64,000 bases of DNA, from the NCBI GenBank assembly GCA_964615935.1, contig CAZTTG010000005.1, positions 1 through 64,000 on the forward strand, read 5' to 3'. The stretch's first letter is position 1. Each line of letters starts with the position of its first letter. Below the pieces are notes generated by a model. That model had not been told where the DNA came from. It saw only the letters and a program-made list of their open reading frames with translations, and ran no database searches. Source of the stretch: CAZTTG01 sp964615935 (GTDB lineage Bacteria; Planctomycetota; UBA1135; GCA-002686595). Below are positions 7,101 to 14,815 of this stretch, one piece after another. The translations under genes and the position numbers were made by a program.

Positions 7101-9437
7101 CAGTACACCCGCGGCCGGTTCGTGCCCCTGCGGCCGCGGGAGCACTCGGCCCAGGTTCCGAGGCACGACCGCCAGGTGGCCGAGCGCGAGTTCAAGCGCG
7201 AGCGCGGCGGGCGCTTCAACTGCCTGGTCTGCACCCCGACCCTCGAGCTGGGGGTGGACATCGGCAAGCTCGAGATGGTGCTGATGCGCAACGCGCCGCC
7301 GACCCCGGCCAACTACGCCCAGCGGGCCGGCCGGGCCGGGCGCCGCAACCGGATCGCGGTGGTGTTCACCTACTGCGGCGGGAGCTCGCACGATCGGACC
7401 TTCTTCGAGGACCCGCGCGCCCTGATCCTGGGCGAGATCCGCGTGCCGGCCTTCTCCATGCGCAACGAGCCGCAGATCGCCAAGCACGTGCACTCCGCCG
7501 TGCTGACCGCGCAGCGGGAGGAGTCCGATCCCGAGGTGCCCGAGATCCTCGACCACGCCTTCCCCGCCTTCGTGCGGGACTACTTCTCCGAGCAGGTGCC
7601 CCACGAGGACGGCGCGCGCACGCGGATCCTGGACCGGCCGCGGGACCTCTCGACCTTTCGGCGGATGGTGGAGCAAGGACACGAGCGGCTGCTGGCGACC
7701 CTGCTCGAGGTCTTCGCCACGGCCTGGCCCGAGGAGGACCGCGAGGCCGTGTCCCGTGAGCGTCTGGCGGGCCTTCTGGAGGGGATGCCTGATCGGCTGG
7801 AGGCGCACCTGCGCCGCCTCTTCGATCGGGTGCGAGCCTGGCGGCGAGAGCGGGATCGCCTGGCCGAGACCGAGAGGGAGCTGGGCGAGCTCGAGGACGA
7901 CGAGCGCGCCCGGCTGCGCCGCCTGCGCCATGCCATCCGGCAGCTCACGACCGCCGAGCGCCAGGAGAACTACGCCCTCTCCTGGCTCGCCGCGGAGGGC
8001 TTCTTCCCGGGCTACGCCCTGGCCCGGGACAGCGTGTCGGCGGTCTGCCTGGACCCCTTCCTCGAGCTCATGCGGCCCTCTCCCGTCGCCCTGCGCGAGT
8101 TCGCGCCCTCGAGCCTCGTCTACGCCAACCGCAACGTCCTGAAGGTGAGGCGGCTGCGGCTGGAAGCGGCCTCCGCCTCGCCCGGGAGGGGCGGCGGGCG
8201 CACGATGGAGACGTCCCTCGTGTGGCACTCGCGACAGGAGCGCCTGGAGGATCCCTCCCTGCGGCAGTCCGAGGGCGGCGACGAGGCGCCCATCCGGTTC
8301 ACCTCCCTGCGGCTGCTCGACGTGGAGCTCACCCTCAAGCGGGAGATCGGCGATCGCGAGAGCCATCGCGTCCGGGCCGGGTACCACCTGGCGGGCCTGC
8401 CCCAGCCCTACCACTCCGGGGGGCGGCACGGCCTCGCGGGGGTCACCCGGGTGCGCTTCCTGCGCCAGCAGCGTCTCGAGCTCCTCAACCTCGGCGAGAG
8501 GCGGCGCGGCGCGCGGCCCTTCTCGCTCTTCCCCGTGTGCGCGGTGTGCGGCGAGACGCGCAGCCCCCGGGCGAGCGAGGCCGAGCTCGACACCTTCCGC
8601 CAGGAGCATGGCAGGCTGCACGGCGGCGCGCCCGCCGGCGACCACGCCCTGCACGTCGAGTTCCCCTCGGACACCCTGCACATCGGTCCCTTCCGGGACC
8701 GCGCGCCCGCCGAGAACGTCTTCGAGGGCCTGCGCGTGGGCGCGCGCCTGATCCTCGACATGGGCGAGACCGAGGTCGAAGGATTCACCTACCTCGACGA
8801 GGACCTGGGCTGGTGGGCGGTGCTCTACGATCCCATGCCCGGGGGCTCGGGCTTCCTGGAGCAGATCGTCGCCTTCTGGAGCGAGGTGGCCGAGGCCGCC
8901 GCCGGTGCGCTCGAACGCTGCCCGGCGCGCTGCGAGCGGGCGTGCTACGCGTGCCTGCTGCACTTCCACAACCAGCACCGTCACGGGGTGCTCGACCGGC
9001 ACCTGGCGGTGAACGAGCTGCGGGCCCTGGCCCAGCCCCTGGATCTCGTGCACTCGATCGCTCCCGTGGCCCTGCCCCGGGCCTCCGAGGAGGCGCGCAC
9101 CGATTCCGACGCGGAGTGGGACTTCGCCGAGGTCTGTCGCCAGAGGGGCTTCCCCGTTCCGTCCGCCTCCCAGCTACCGGTCGACCTCGGCGACGGCGAT
9201 CGGACCGTTGCGGACTGGGCGTGGCCGCACGAGAAGCTCCTGGTGTTCGTGGACGGCCTGTCCCGGGGGCTGCACGGCGACCCGGGACAGCGACGCCTCG
9301 ACGTCCTGCGCCGCGCCAAGGCGCGGCGCGACGGCTGGCGGGTCGTCGAGATGTCCGCCCAGGCCGTGCGCGACGAGGGGGCCCTGGCGATTCACCTGGA
9401 GGAGATCGCCCTGTACCTGCAAGGCGGACCCGAATAG
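4131..9437 (+). CDS. giant DEAD/DEAH helicase with zinc clusters and DUF1998-type C-terminus
   Basis: A superfamily 2 helicase of 1768 residues. The N-terminal motor has a Q-like HRHQELALRAVLAGRH, Walker A ATGTGSGKTEAF, motif LVYPMNALVDDQ, and a DEVH box (LVLDEVHTYTGALG). An insert of several hundred residues carries cysteine pairs (CRSCGQ, CRFCGA, CLACGT). The second RecA domain follows: LVFSDNRQEAAFQAG, LVCTPTLELGVDIG and YAQRAGRAGRRNR. The C-terminus has YDPMPGGSGF and CERACYACLLHFHNQ, the metal-binding cysteine cluster of the COG1205/DUF1998 family. Relatives include the repair helicase MrfA/Hrq1 and helicases of DISARM-like and DNA-modification defence loci. GTG 4131 is preferred over GTG 4098, which overlaps the -10 box. 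The protein is far longer than MrfA (about 750 residues), so it is more like the defence-associated forms. Confidence 0.85.
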   Translation: MTHFNPVRFGTEVIDQFGRYLLTTFPVADERLDRQVRERVLGGVPGTSGERLLSRGPFVYLNRHFERGPALDALLAEEELGLHPALAGVFPFEGLHRHQELALRAVLAGRHAVLATGTGSGKTEAFLLPILDHCLKLRDAEAEPALAALLVYPMNALVDDQLRRLRPLLAGTQITFGRYTGVTPREGEPHARLSSPRAYTEDERELLKRGRDEEVPIPWEECWSRREILERRPRLVLTNYAQLEYLLLRDRDLDLFRGAPLRFLVLDEVHTYTGALGSEVACLVRRLRQVVRKKPEEVICIGTSATVQDGSSPVDAEKVTAEFARRLFGVPSERIELVGERFEELAGPGPEHYLPLPPGDEEDLLRELLEAARELQLREEVDELPGAVLELAERLCGRSAPPGATNMQRAAALLEVNRLVLTLHDLFRTPEPLESAFPRLRALERRSSSDAALTAEVLAYLTLGALVQRDGEPLLRPKLHWFVQGYHGLALSFGAEHGPRLHFDPARAQAEDGALCMPLVLCRSCGQHYAGLVAGPEELGEGGGWRPLARPEPGVELDEEESRLYLADRLVSLDEEAGEEVAGGHLCRFCGALHPAEGGAGPPARCRNPACRRAEPLVPVQVHEGDLKRCLACGTWAKGYEEIVTPARSKEVADVTILAQSMLAAMPEEPLQKLLVFSDNRQEAAFQAGWMEERSVRYRLRHLLYRLLENEPERTFTLDELAEAMVDEALRTGIYRAPAWSDRKVRTRVRWFLVEELCSTGQRRGSLESLALAEVRTAGIGPESDPGLYPRWSRELGTDEAGLHDLLRLLTDYYRRRGMVSDPLLGHQWSYQDVEVRDGLVRTHDRYYPQGLHLERGARSRYARAWLARNGRSAAQVIARQGLPDGGSLPAERLEAFLRELWASWRERGVLVPVTLTRKREGARRRIGDEGEVWQLDAEKLGVRWTQAHQRCGACGRAQSVRPPSGRCPEYGCGGGLEPRGRPQEHYDVVQYTRGRFVPLRPREHSAQVPRHDRQVAEREFKRERGGRFNCLVCTPTLELGVDIGKLEMVLMRNAPPTPANYAQRAGRAGRRNRIAVVFTYCGGSSHDRTFFEDPRALILGEIRVPAFSMRNEPQIAKHVHSAVLTAQREESDPEVPEILDHAFPAFVRDYFSEQVPHEDGARTRILDRPRDLSTFRRMVEQGHERLLATLLEVFATAWPEEDREAVSRERLAGLLEGMPDRLEAHLRRLFDRVRAWRRERDRLAETERELGELEDDERARLRRLRHAIRQLTTAERQENYALSWLAAEGFFPGYALARDSVSAVCLDPFLELMRPSPVALREFAPSSLVYANRNVLKVRRLRLEAASASPGRGGGRTMETSLVWHSRQERLEDPSLRQSEGGDEAPIRFTSLRLLDVELTLKREIGDRESHRVRAGYHLAGLPQPYHSGGRHGLAGVTRVRFLRQQRLELLNLGERRRGARPFSLFPVCAVCGETRSPRASEAELDTFRQEHGRLHGGAPAGDHALHVEFPSDTLHIGPFRDRAPAENVFEGLRVGARLILDMGETEVEGFTYLDEDLGWWAVLYDPMPGGSGFLEQIVAFWSEVAEAAAGALERCPARCERACYACLLHFHNQHRHGVLDRHLAVNELRALAQPLDLVHSIAPVALPRASEEARTDSDAEWDFAEVCRQRGFPVPSASQLPVDLGDGDRTVADWAWPHEKLLVFVDGLSRGLHGDPGQRRLDVLRRAKARRDGWRVVEMSAQAVRDEGALAIHLEEIALYLQGGPE

Positions 9438-9502
9438 GGAAGCTCCTGCGGCGAGTCGGACGCAAACCCGGCTTTGGGCTCGAGGGAGTCCGCGTCCACC
9501 CA

Positions 9503-10672
9503 TCAATGCCGCGCGTCCACCGCCTCGATGATCTCCAGGACGCTGCTGGGATCGATTCTCTTCCGATACCGCACCACCGAGCAGCCGGCCGGCAGCTCAC
9601 CTGCGCCGCAATCGCGGGATGCGTCGATGCACAGGATGAGCCTGTGCAGGCCTGCCGAGCGCAGCCGGGCGAGCTTCTGCTCGACGTAGGTCGCCGTCCA
9701 GAATCCGATGATCTCCAGGAGCCAGCGCCGCGTCCGGTCGCGGCGGTGCGTGATCGAGAAGTCGGGGAACACGAGGGTGCCCTCGACGGCCATCGGCTCG
9801 GGCTCGCGCACGAGCTCCCACTCCTCTGCCAGGCGCGTGAACTCGCGGGCGAAGCGCTTCTCGAGGAGGCTGTCGTAGAGCCTCGGAGCTGCCGCTGCGG
9901 GGATCGGATCGGCCGGTCCGAGCCTCAGTCGCCCCCGACTCTCCCGGATCACGCAGCTCGCCTCGAGGCGGAAGCTCCGGCTCCATGCCAGGAGGGGTAT
10001 GAGCTCCGCCAGATGGCGGCCGTATAGCGAGGTCCGCTTGAACAGCGATAGCGGGCCGGAGATCTCGAGCGATACGGGCCCGTCTGGCTTGGGGCGCGAG
10101 ACCGTGCAGATCAGTCCGCGCAGCCAGGCATGGCGCACGATCGCACGCGCATTGCCCTCGAGCATGATGGCGATCTCGGAAGAGCTCCTCAGGGCTGCCT
10201 GGGCGATGGCGAGGTTGCACTGGAGCGCGACCGAGGCCGCGGAGACGGTCGCTTCGGGTGCCTTCAGCATGCGCTGGCCGGGGAGGTCCGCGAACAGAGA
10301 GCTCTCCAGCGCCTCTACGGAGACGTCCAGCTCGCCGGCGATGGTCGCCATCACGGCTGCGCGAGGCCGGCGCCCGGCCGCCGACCGGAATACGGCCGCC
10401 CGCGCCTCCTGTGGCGGGACGACGGCGACCGTCTCTGTCCTGAACGCCCGGTCCAGGACGTTGACGGCGACCGCCCATCCCGTGCCCGTGCGAGCCTCTC
10501 CCGACAGACGGCCGAGGTGCGCGTCGAGCCGCCCTCGAGGCTCCCCGGCGAACGCCAGGTAGGCCTCGATCAGGTCGCGCACCCAGGGATGGTCGCGCTC
10601 GGTCAACCAGTGGGGTACGACCGCGCCATCGCGGACGCTACAACGGACCAGGGCGCCCTGACCGGAGCCCAC
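9503..10672 (-). CDS. Bax1-like nuclease (DUF790), partner of XPB helicase
   Basis: A 389-residue protein. The start matches DUF790 proteins (LVRCSVRDGAVVPHWL). The C-terminal domain carries LVFPDFSITHRR, LLEIIGFWTATYVEQKLARL and RLILCID, the conserved PD...EIxGFW...Y...K core of the Bax1 nuclease related to RecB-type endonucleases. In archaea Bax1 binds the XPB helicase and cuts at the junction it opens, a nucleotide-excision-repair-like step. Here the gene starts with GTG and overlaps the end of the XPB-like gene by 35 nt, so the two are coupled as in archaea. It converges on the large helicase gene with 65 bp between. Confidence 0.83.
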   Translation of the reverse strand: MGSGQGALVRCSVRDGAVVPHWLTERDHPWVRDLIEAYLAFAGEPRGRLDAHLGRLSGEARTGTGWAVAVNVLDRAFRTETVAVVPPQEARAAVFRSAAGRRPRAAVMATIAGELDVSVEALESSLFADLPGQRMLKAPEATVSAASVALQCNLAIAQAALRSSSEIAIMLEGNARAIVRHAWLRGLICTVSRPKPDGPVSLEISGPLSLFKRTSLYGRHLAELIPLLAWSRSFRLEASCVIRESRGRLRLGPADPIPAAAAPRLYDSLLEKRFAREFTRLAEEWELVREPEPMAVEGTLVFPDFSITHRRDRTRRWLLEIIGFWTATYVEQKLARLRSAGLHRLILCIDASRDCGAGELPAGCSVVRYRKRIDPSSVLEIIEAVDARH

Positions 10673-12014
10673 GCCTCTTCCTCCTCGCCTGGCCGACCTC
10701 GGTGGTGTCGCGCGTCACCAGCTCGTAGACGATCGCGCGCTTGCCCGGCGCCGGCCGCAGCAGGCGCCCCACGCGCTGGACGTGCTCGCGCTCTCCCAGC
10801 GCCCCGCCCACCACGATCCCGACGTCGGCGTCAGGCACGTCCAGGCCCTCGTTCAGGACTCGCGCCGACACGAGCGCACGGATCCCGCCCCGCCGGAAGG
10901 CGGCCAGGGCGGCATCCCGCTCGCGGCGGCCGATGTCCGCCGTGATGGGCATGACCAGGTGATCGCGGGCGATCCGGTAGGCGGCCTCCTTGTCGGAGGT
11001 GAAGACGAGCACGCGGGAGTCGCGGTGCGTCCTCAGGAGCGCGCCGACGGTCTCGTTCTTCGCGCGGGTGAGCGAGAGGAGCCTGCGCGATCGGCGCCAG
11101 GCGGAGACGGCGCCCCTCCCCTGTGGAGTCCGGCCCGCCCACCGCAGGAAGTCGCTCCAGGAAGCGCCCGGCGCCAGCCCTCGGTAGTAGTCGAAGACCG
11201 CCGTGAACGTCTCCCAGCAGCCCTCGTACTCCTCGCGTTCCCCAGGTGTGAGATCGAGGCGGAGATCGATGAGCTCGAAGTCGGCGAGGTACCGCCCGGC
11301 GAGGTCGGCGATGGTGCGCTCGAAGATCAGGGGGCCCACCAGCTCCACCAGCCTCGAGGCTGCCGCTCCGCGAGGGGGCGTTGCCGTCAGGCCCAGTCGC
11401 CGGTGTGCGATGCTCATGTCGAGCGCCTCGTCGCGGACACCGCTGCCGAAGTGGTGGACCTCGTCGATGACCAGAAGGTCGAAGCGGTTGCCAAGGTGGT
11501 GCATGTGGCGCCAGGCGCTCTCGAAGGTCGCCACCGTGACTGGCCGGAGCTCCCGCAGGCCGTCGCCATAGCACCCGACCTCGAGCCTCAGCATCGCCGC
11601 CAGGACCCCGCGCCACTGCTCCAGGAGGATCCGGGTCGGCACCAGGCACAGCGCGCCACGGCCCAGATCGCCGATCGCCGCCACCGCGACCCGGGTCTTC
11701 CCGCTGCCTGTCGGCAGGGCCACGACACCGCGCCCTCCGGCCAGTATCCACGAGTCGCGCGCGGCCGCCTGATACCACCGCAGGTCCGGAGGATCGACCC
11801 TGGCGAGCGGAGGGAACGGCCTGGGTGCCGCGTCCTCGACCGCCACGCCCTCTGCCCTCAGCCTCTCCAGGATGCGCACGTGGAACCTCGCCGGAGCCCG
11901 GTAGCAGCCCACGCGGGCGTCCCACATCATCCCCGGCAGTCCCCCTGGATTGGAATCCGGCGGCCCACCCCGGCATACCAGAGTGCCGCGGTCGAACTCG
12001 AGCTTCAGCGCCAT
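10638..12014 (-). CDS. XPB/Rad25-like superfamily 2 DNA helicase
   Basis: A 458-residue helicase. Visible motifs: LRWYQAAARDSW, Walker A ALPTGSGKTRVAVAAIG, LVPTRILLEQW (Ia), TVATFESAW (Ib), LLVIDEVHHFGSG (II, DEVH), LGLTATPPRG (III), VLVFTSDKEAA (IV), LVSARVLNEGLDVPDADVGIVV (V) and QRVGRLLRP (VI). The order and spacing fit the XPB family, and the short N-terminal domain (MALKLEFDRGTLVC, FHVRILERLRAEG) resembles the damage-recognition domain of archaeal and bacterial XPB. ATG 12014 is chosen because the family begins there; the open frame upstream to 12182 is proline/arginine-rich antisense sequence. It is upstream of and overlaps the Bax1-like nuclease, and is divergent from the RtcB-like gene across 197 bp. 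Confidence 0.85.
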   Translation of the reverse strand: MALKLEFDRGTLVCRGGPPDSNPGGLPGMMWDARVGCYRAPARFHVRILERLRAEGVAVEDAAPRPFPPLARVDPPDLRWYQAAARDSWILAGGRGVVALPTGSGKTRVAVAAIGDLGRGALCLVPTRILLEQWRGVLAAMLRLEVGCYGDGLRELRPVTVATFESAWRHMHHLGNRFDLLVIDEVHHFGSGVRDEALDMSIAHRRLGLTATPPRGAAASRLVELVGPLIFERTIADLAGRYLADFELIDLRLDLTPGEREEYEGCWETFTAVFDYYRGLAPGASWSDFLRWAGRTPQGRGAVSAWRRSRRLLSLTRAKNETVGALLRTHRDSRVLVFTSDKEAAYRIARDHLVMPITADIGRRERDAALAAFRRGGIRALVSARVLNEGLDVPDADVGIVVGGALGEREHVQRVGRLLRPAPGKRAIVYELVTRDTTEVGQARRKRRGLRSGRPGPL

Positions 12015-12211
12015 GCTCCCGGGTGCCCGCCCGGGGTTCCTCCGATGTCGGATCGGGGGACCTCCACGGGGGCCGCTGGTTGCGGGCTTCCGGTCGGAAA
12101 CTCGGGCCTCCTGTGCCTGGATCGGATCCCACCCTGCCCGCCGGACTTGCCCTGATTCGCGCGACAAAGCGTGGCCCGCCACTGCGGCGACGTGGATGAT
12201 GCGGGGGCGCC

Positions 12212-13159
12212 ATGACGGATCGGGTCGCAGGAATGAAGATCGTCAACCTCTCCGCGGAGCCCCTCGGGAAGCTCCATTCGTGGATTCCACACGGCCTCGA
12301 GGCCGAGAAGGTGGTCTTCCTGCCCGACGCCTGCCCCGGCAAGGCGCCCCTGCCCACCGGCACGGCGGTGCTCACGCGGCAGGCGGACTGGCGCCGCCTC
12401 GCGGTCAGCGACTGCGGGTGCGGCATGCGCCTCCTGCGCTCCGAGCTGGAGCCCGATCAGCTCTCCCGGGAGACCTGGAACGCCCTGGCCGATCGCCTGC
12501 GCTCCAACAAGGGCGGGCTCGGGGATCTGGGCGGGGGAAACCACTTCCTCGACGCGCTGGTGGCCTACTCCGACTCGCGGATGCACTTCCTCGTGCACAC
12601 CGGATCGAGGGCCGAGTCCGGCCACGTCGACGCCCTCGTGGACCGGCCCCCGGCCTTCGACGAGGAGTTCGATCGAGTCGTCGGATGGGCCGCCTCGAAC
12701 CGCGCCGCCATCCAGGCCGCGGTGGAGGAGGTCTTCGGGCCGGTCGAGGAGCTCCTGGACCTGCCGCACAACTCCTACGAGATCCTCGAGGACGGCGGGG
12801 CGATCATCCGCAAGGGATCGGTGCGCGTCCTCCCCGGCGAGCTCAACGCCATCCCCAGCCACATGGCCGGCGACGTCGTCCTGGTGCGAGCTACCGAGCG
12901 GGTCGGCGAGAGCCTGCACTCGCTCAGCCACGGCACCGGCCGCAAGATGGCGCGCTCGGAATGCAAGCCACTGGCCGCGAGCTACGACTTCGGCGGCCTG
13001 CGCGACCGCGTCCTGATCCCGGACTGCGTGGCCGACAGCTCCCTGAAGACCGAGGGCCCCTTCGCCTACCGGGACCTCGAGGAGTGCCTGGCGCTGGTCG
13101 AGGGATTCGTCGAGGAGGTGGAGCGCTTCGAGGTGATCGCCTACATGGGACACCTCTGA
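12212..13159 (+). CDS. short RtcB-family RNA ligase
   Basis: A 315-residue protein with the RtcB signature in order: VSDCGCGM (metal-binding D and C near residues 66-68), GDLGGGNHFLD (near 104), FLVHTGSR (near 127), LDLPHNSYE, RKGSVRV, IPSHMAGD and LSHGTGRKMAR (the SHGxGR histidine that is guanylylated in RtcB). RtcB joins RNA 2',3'-cyclic phosphate or 3'-phosphate ends to 5'-OH ends in a GTP- and manganese-dependent reaction, repairing tRNA or rRNA cut by toxins. At 315 residues it is shorter than standard RtcB (about 400-480), so it is a compact variant. An alternative start is ATG 12233. Proximity to a PIN nuclease and helicases suggests RNA repair in a stress or defence setting; that is inference. 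Confidence 0.83.
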   Translation: MTDRVAGMKIVNLSAEPLGKLHSWIPHGLEAEKVVFLPDACPGKAPLPTGTAVLTRQADWRRLAVSDCGCGMRLLRSELEPDQLSRETWNALADRLRSNKGGLGDLGGGNHFLDALVAYSDSRMHFLVHTGSRAESGHVDALVDRPPAFDEEFDRVVGWAASNRAAIQAAVEEVFGPVEELLDLPHNSYEILEDGGAIIRKGSVRVLPGELNAIPSHMAGDVVLVRATERVGESLHSLSHGTGRKMARSECKPLAASYDFGGLRDRVLIPDCVADSSLKTEGPFAYRDLEECLALVEGFVEEVERFEVIAYMGHL

Positions 13160-13167
13160 GCGGAGCG

Positions 13168-14733
13168 CTACCGCAGGTCGTGCCCCGACCGCACCCGCGC
13201 GATGGGGTAGAGCCTGCCCTCCTCCAGGTGCTCGTCGAGGAAGTTCCAGGTGACCAGGCCGTCCTCGGACTCGGGCTCGAGGAGGTAGACGATGAGGTTG
13301 CCCAGGGGCTGGCCCGTGCGGCAGATCCAGGAGCCCTCCGGCCACTCGCGCTCGGCGAGCTCGGCGTCGCACTCGAGCTCCACCATGCGGTGACCCTGGA
13401 AGGAGCGGGTGCGGCGGCGGAGCTCGCGTACGGTGTAGAACTCCGCCCGGGCGCGGCCGGAGAAGGGCTCGAGCGCCACGCCGTGCAGGCGCAGGTTCTC
13501 GAGCACGCCCTCCAGCTCGGGGGGGAGCAGGTAGGCGTGGGGGCGGCGGACCGAGAGGGTCGGCTCGAAGCGGTCGAGGTGGAGCACCTGGCGGTCGAGC
13601 GGCTCGCCGGTGGGGCGGGGACGGCCGGACTCGTCGGGCTCCTCGACGAATCCCAGGACCGTGGCCAGCCGGGGCGCGGGAGCCAGGCGGTGGCGGAGGC
13701 CCACGACGTCGTCGGGCTGGGGATTCTCCCCGGCCGCGGTGGTCTCGGTTCGAGCGCGCTCGTGCAGCTCGCGGATCCGATCGCCGTGCTCGGCGACCCA
13801 ACCGCAGATCTCGCGCACGAGCTCGCGCGTGGCCAGCACCCGCTCCTCGTAGGTGGCGTAGGCGTAGGCCTCCGAGAGGATCGACATCTGCCCCCGCAGG
13901 CCGAGGTAGTTGCCGCCGAAGCGGGGCTGGGCGGAGTAGGTCGCCCAGGTGTCGCGGGCGCGGTTGAAGTTGCCGTAGGAGAAGGTCTCCCAGCCCGTGC
14001 GCTCGCGAAGGCGGCGCGAGACCTCGGGGAGCAGCTCGTCCCGCGCGAGCTCGATGGAGGGCAGGAAGCCCGAGGGGTTGAGGGGCGCCGAATACGTCAG
14101 GTGATAGCGCACGAAGGAGCCGTTGGTCGTGTGCGTGTCGATCGTCACGTGCGGGTTCCACTCCGTGTGGAAGCGCACCTGCGCCCGCGCCTCGGGCGAC
14201 TCGAGCTTGACGTAGTCGCGGTTGAGGTCCAGACCCTGCGCGTTGGGCCGGCGGCCCACGCCCTGCGCCGGGCCCACCTGGCCGGGGCGGTTGCGGGGGG
14301 AGAAGGGATCGTTGCCGTCGGCGTTGTAGATGGGGGCGATGGCGATCACCAGCTCCTCGAGGAGCGGGTGGTCCGCGTCCAGCGCCAGCTCGCGCGCCAG
14401 CATCAGGAGCGCCTCCTTGCCGCACACCTCGCCGGCGTGGATGTTGCCGAAGGCGAAGACGCGGGTGCGATCGTCGGCGGGGGCCTCGGCCACGTCGGCC
14501 ACCGGCGGGTGAGCCAGCACCAAGAGGGGCAGCACGCGTCCCTCCACGCTGCGGCCCAGCTCTCCGACGCGCAGGTGCTCGGAGCGCTCCGCCAGGGCGG
14601 CGATCAGCTCCATCACCTCGGCGTGGGTGGAGGTGGCCTCGAAGCCGCTGCGCTCGGCGACCGTGAGCAGCTCGTCGGCGGGCGCGGCCGGGGCGGACTG
14701 GAGGCAGGCGAGCAGGAGCAGCGAGGGGATCAT
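13168..14733 (-). CDS. secreted M14-family zinc carboxypeptidase
   Basis: A 521-residue protein with a signal peptide (MIPSLLLLACLQSAPAAPA). The M14 core follows: FAFGNIHAGEVCGKEALL gives the HxxE zinc ligands, DLNRDYVKLESPE the substrate-binding arginine region, and VTIDTHTTNGSF the third zinc histidine. A C-terminal part of about 200 residues, with a glutamate-rich helix and beta strands, is not recognised. It probably trims peptides or peptidoglycan stems in the periplasm or outside the cell. It ends 8 nt from the convergent RtcB-like gene and follows the dynamin-like gene on the same strand after 82 bp. Confidence 0.8.
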   Translation of the reverse strand: MIPSLLLLACLQSAPAAPADELLTVAERSGFEATSTHAEVMELIAALAERSEHLRVGELGRSVEGRVLPLLVLAHPPVADVAEAPADDRTRVFAFGNIHAGEVCGKEALLMLARELALDADHPLLEELVIAIAPIYNADGNDPFSPRNRPGQVGPAQGVGRRPNAQGLDLNRDYVKLESPEARAQVRFHTEWNPHVTIDTHTTNGSFVRYHLTYSAPLNPSGFLPSIELARDELLPEVSRRLRERTGWETFSYGNFNRARDTWATYSAQPRFGGNYLGLRGQMSILSEAYAYATYEERVLATRELVREICGWVAEHGDRIRELHERARTETTAAGENPQPDDVVGLRHRLAPAPRLATVLGFVEEPDESGRPRPTGEPLDRQVLHLDRFEPTLSVRRPHAYLLPPELEGVLENLRLHGVALEPFSGRARAEFYTVRELRRRTRSFQGHRMVELECDAELAEREWPEGSWICRTGQPLGNLIVYLLEPESEDGLVTWNFLDEHLEEGRLYPIARVRSGHDLR

Positions 14734-14815
14734 GGGTCCAGTGTAGGGCGAGGCCCGCGCCGGATTCGGTACGGACTCCGTAGGCGTGCTCTCCGGCCCG
14801 GGCCGGATCCGGGCC

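Noticed and set aside
6648..9053. 801-residue minus-strand ORF
   Set aside because: Same GC-bias shadow; HVLGDL and GVEPLG-type repeats without family pattern, and it lies wholly inside the helicase gene.
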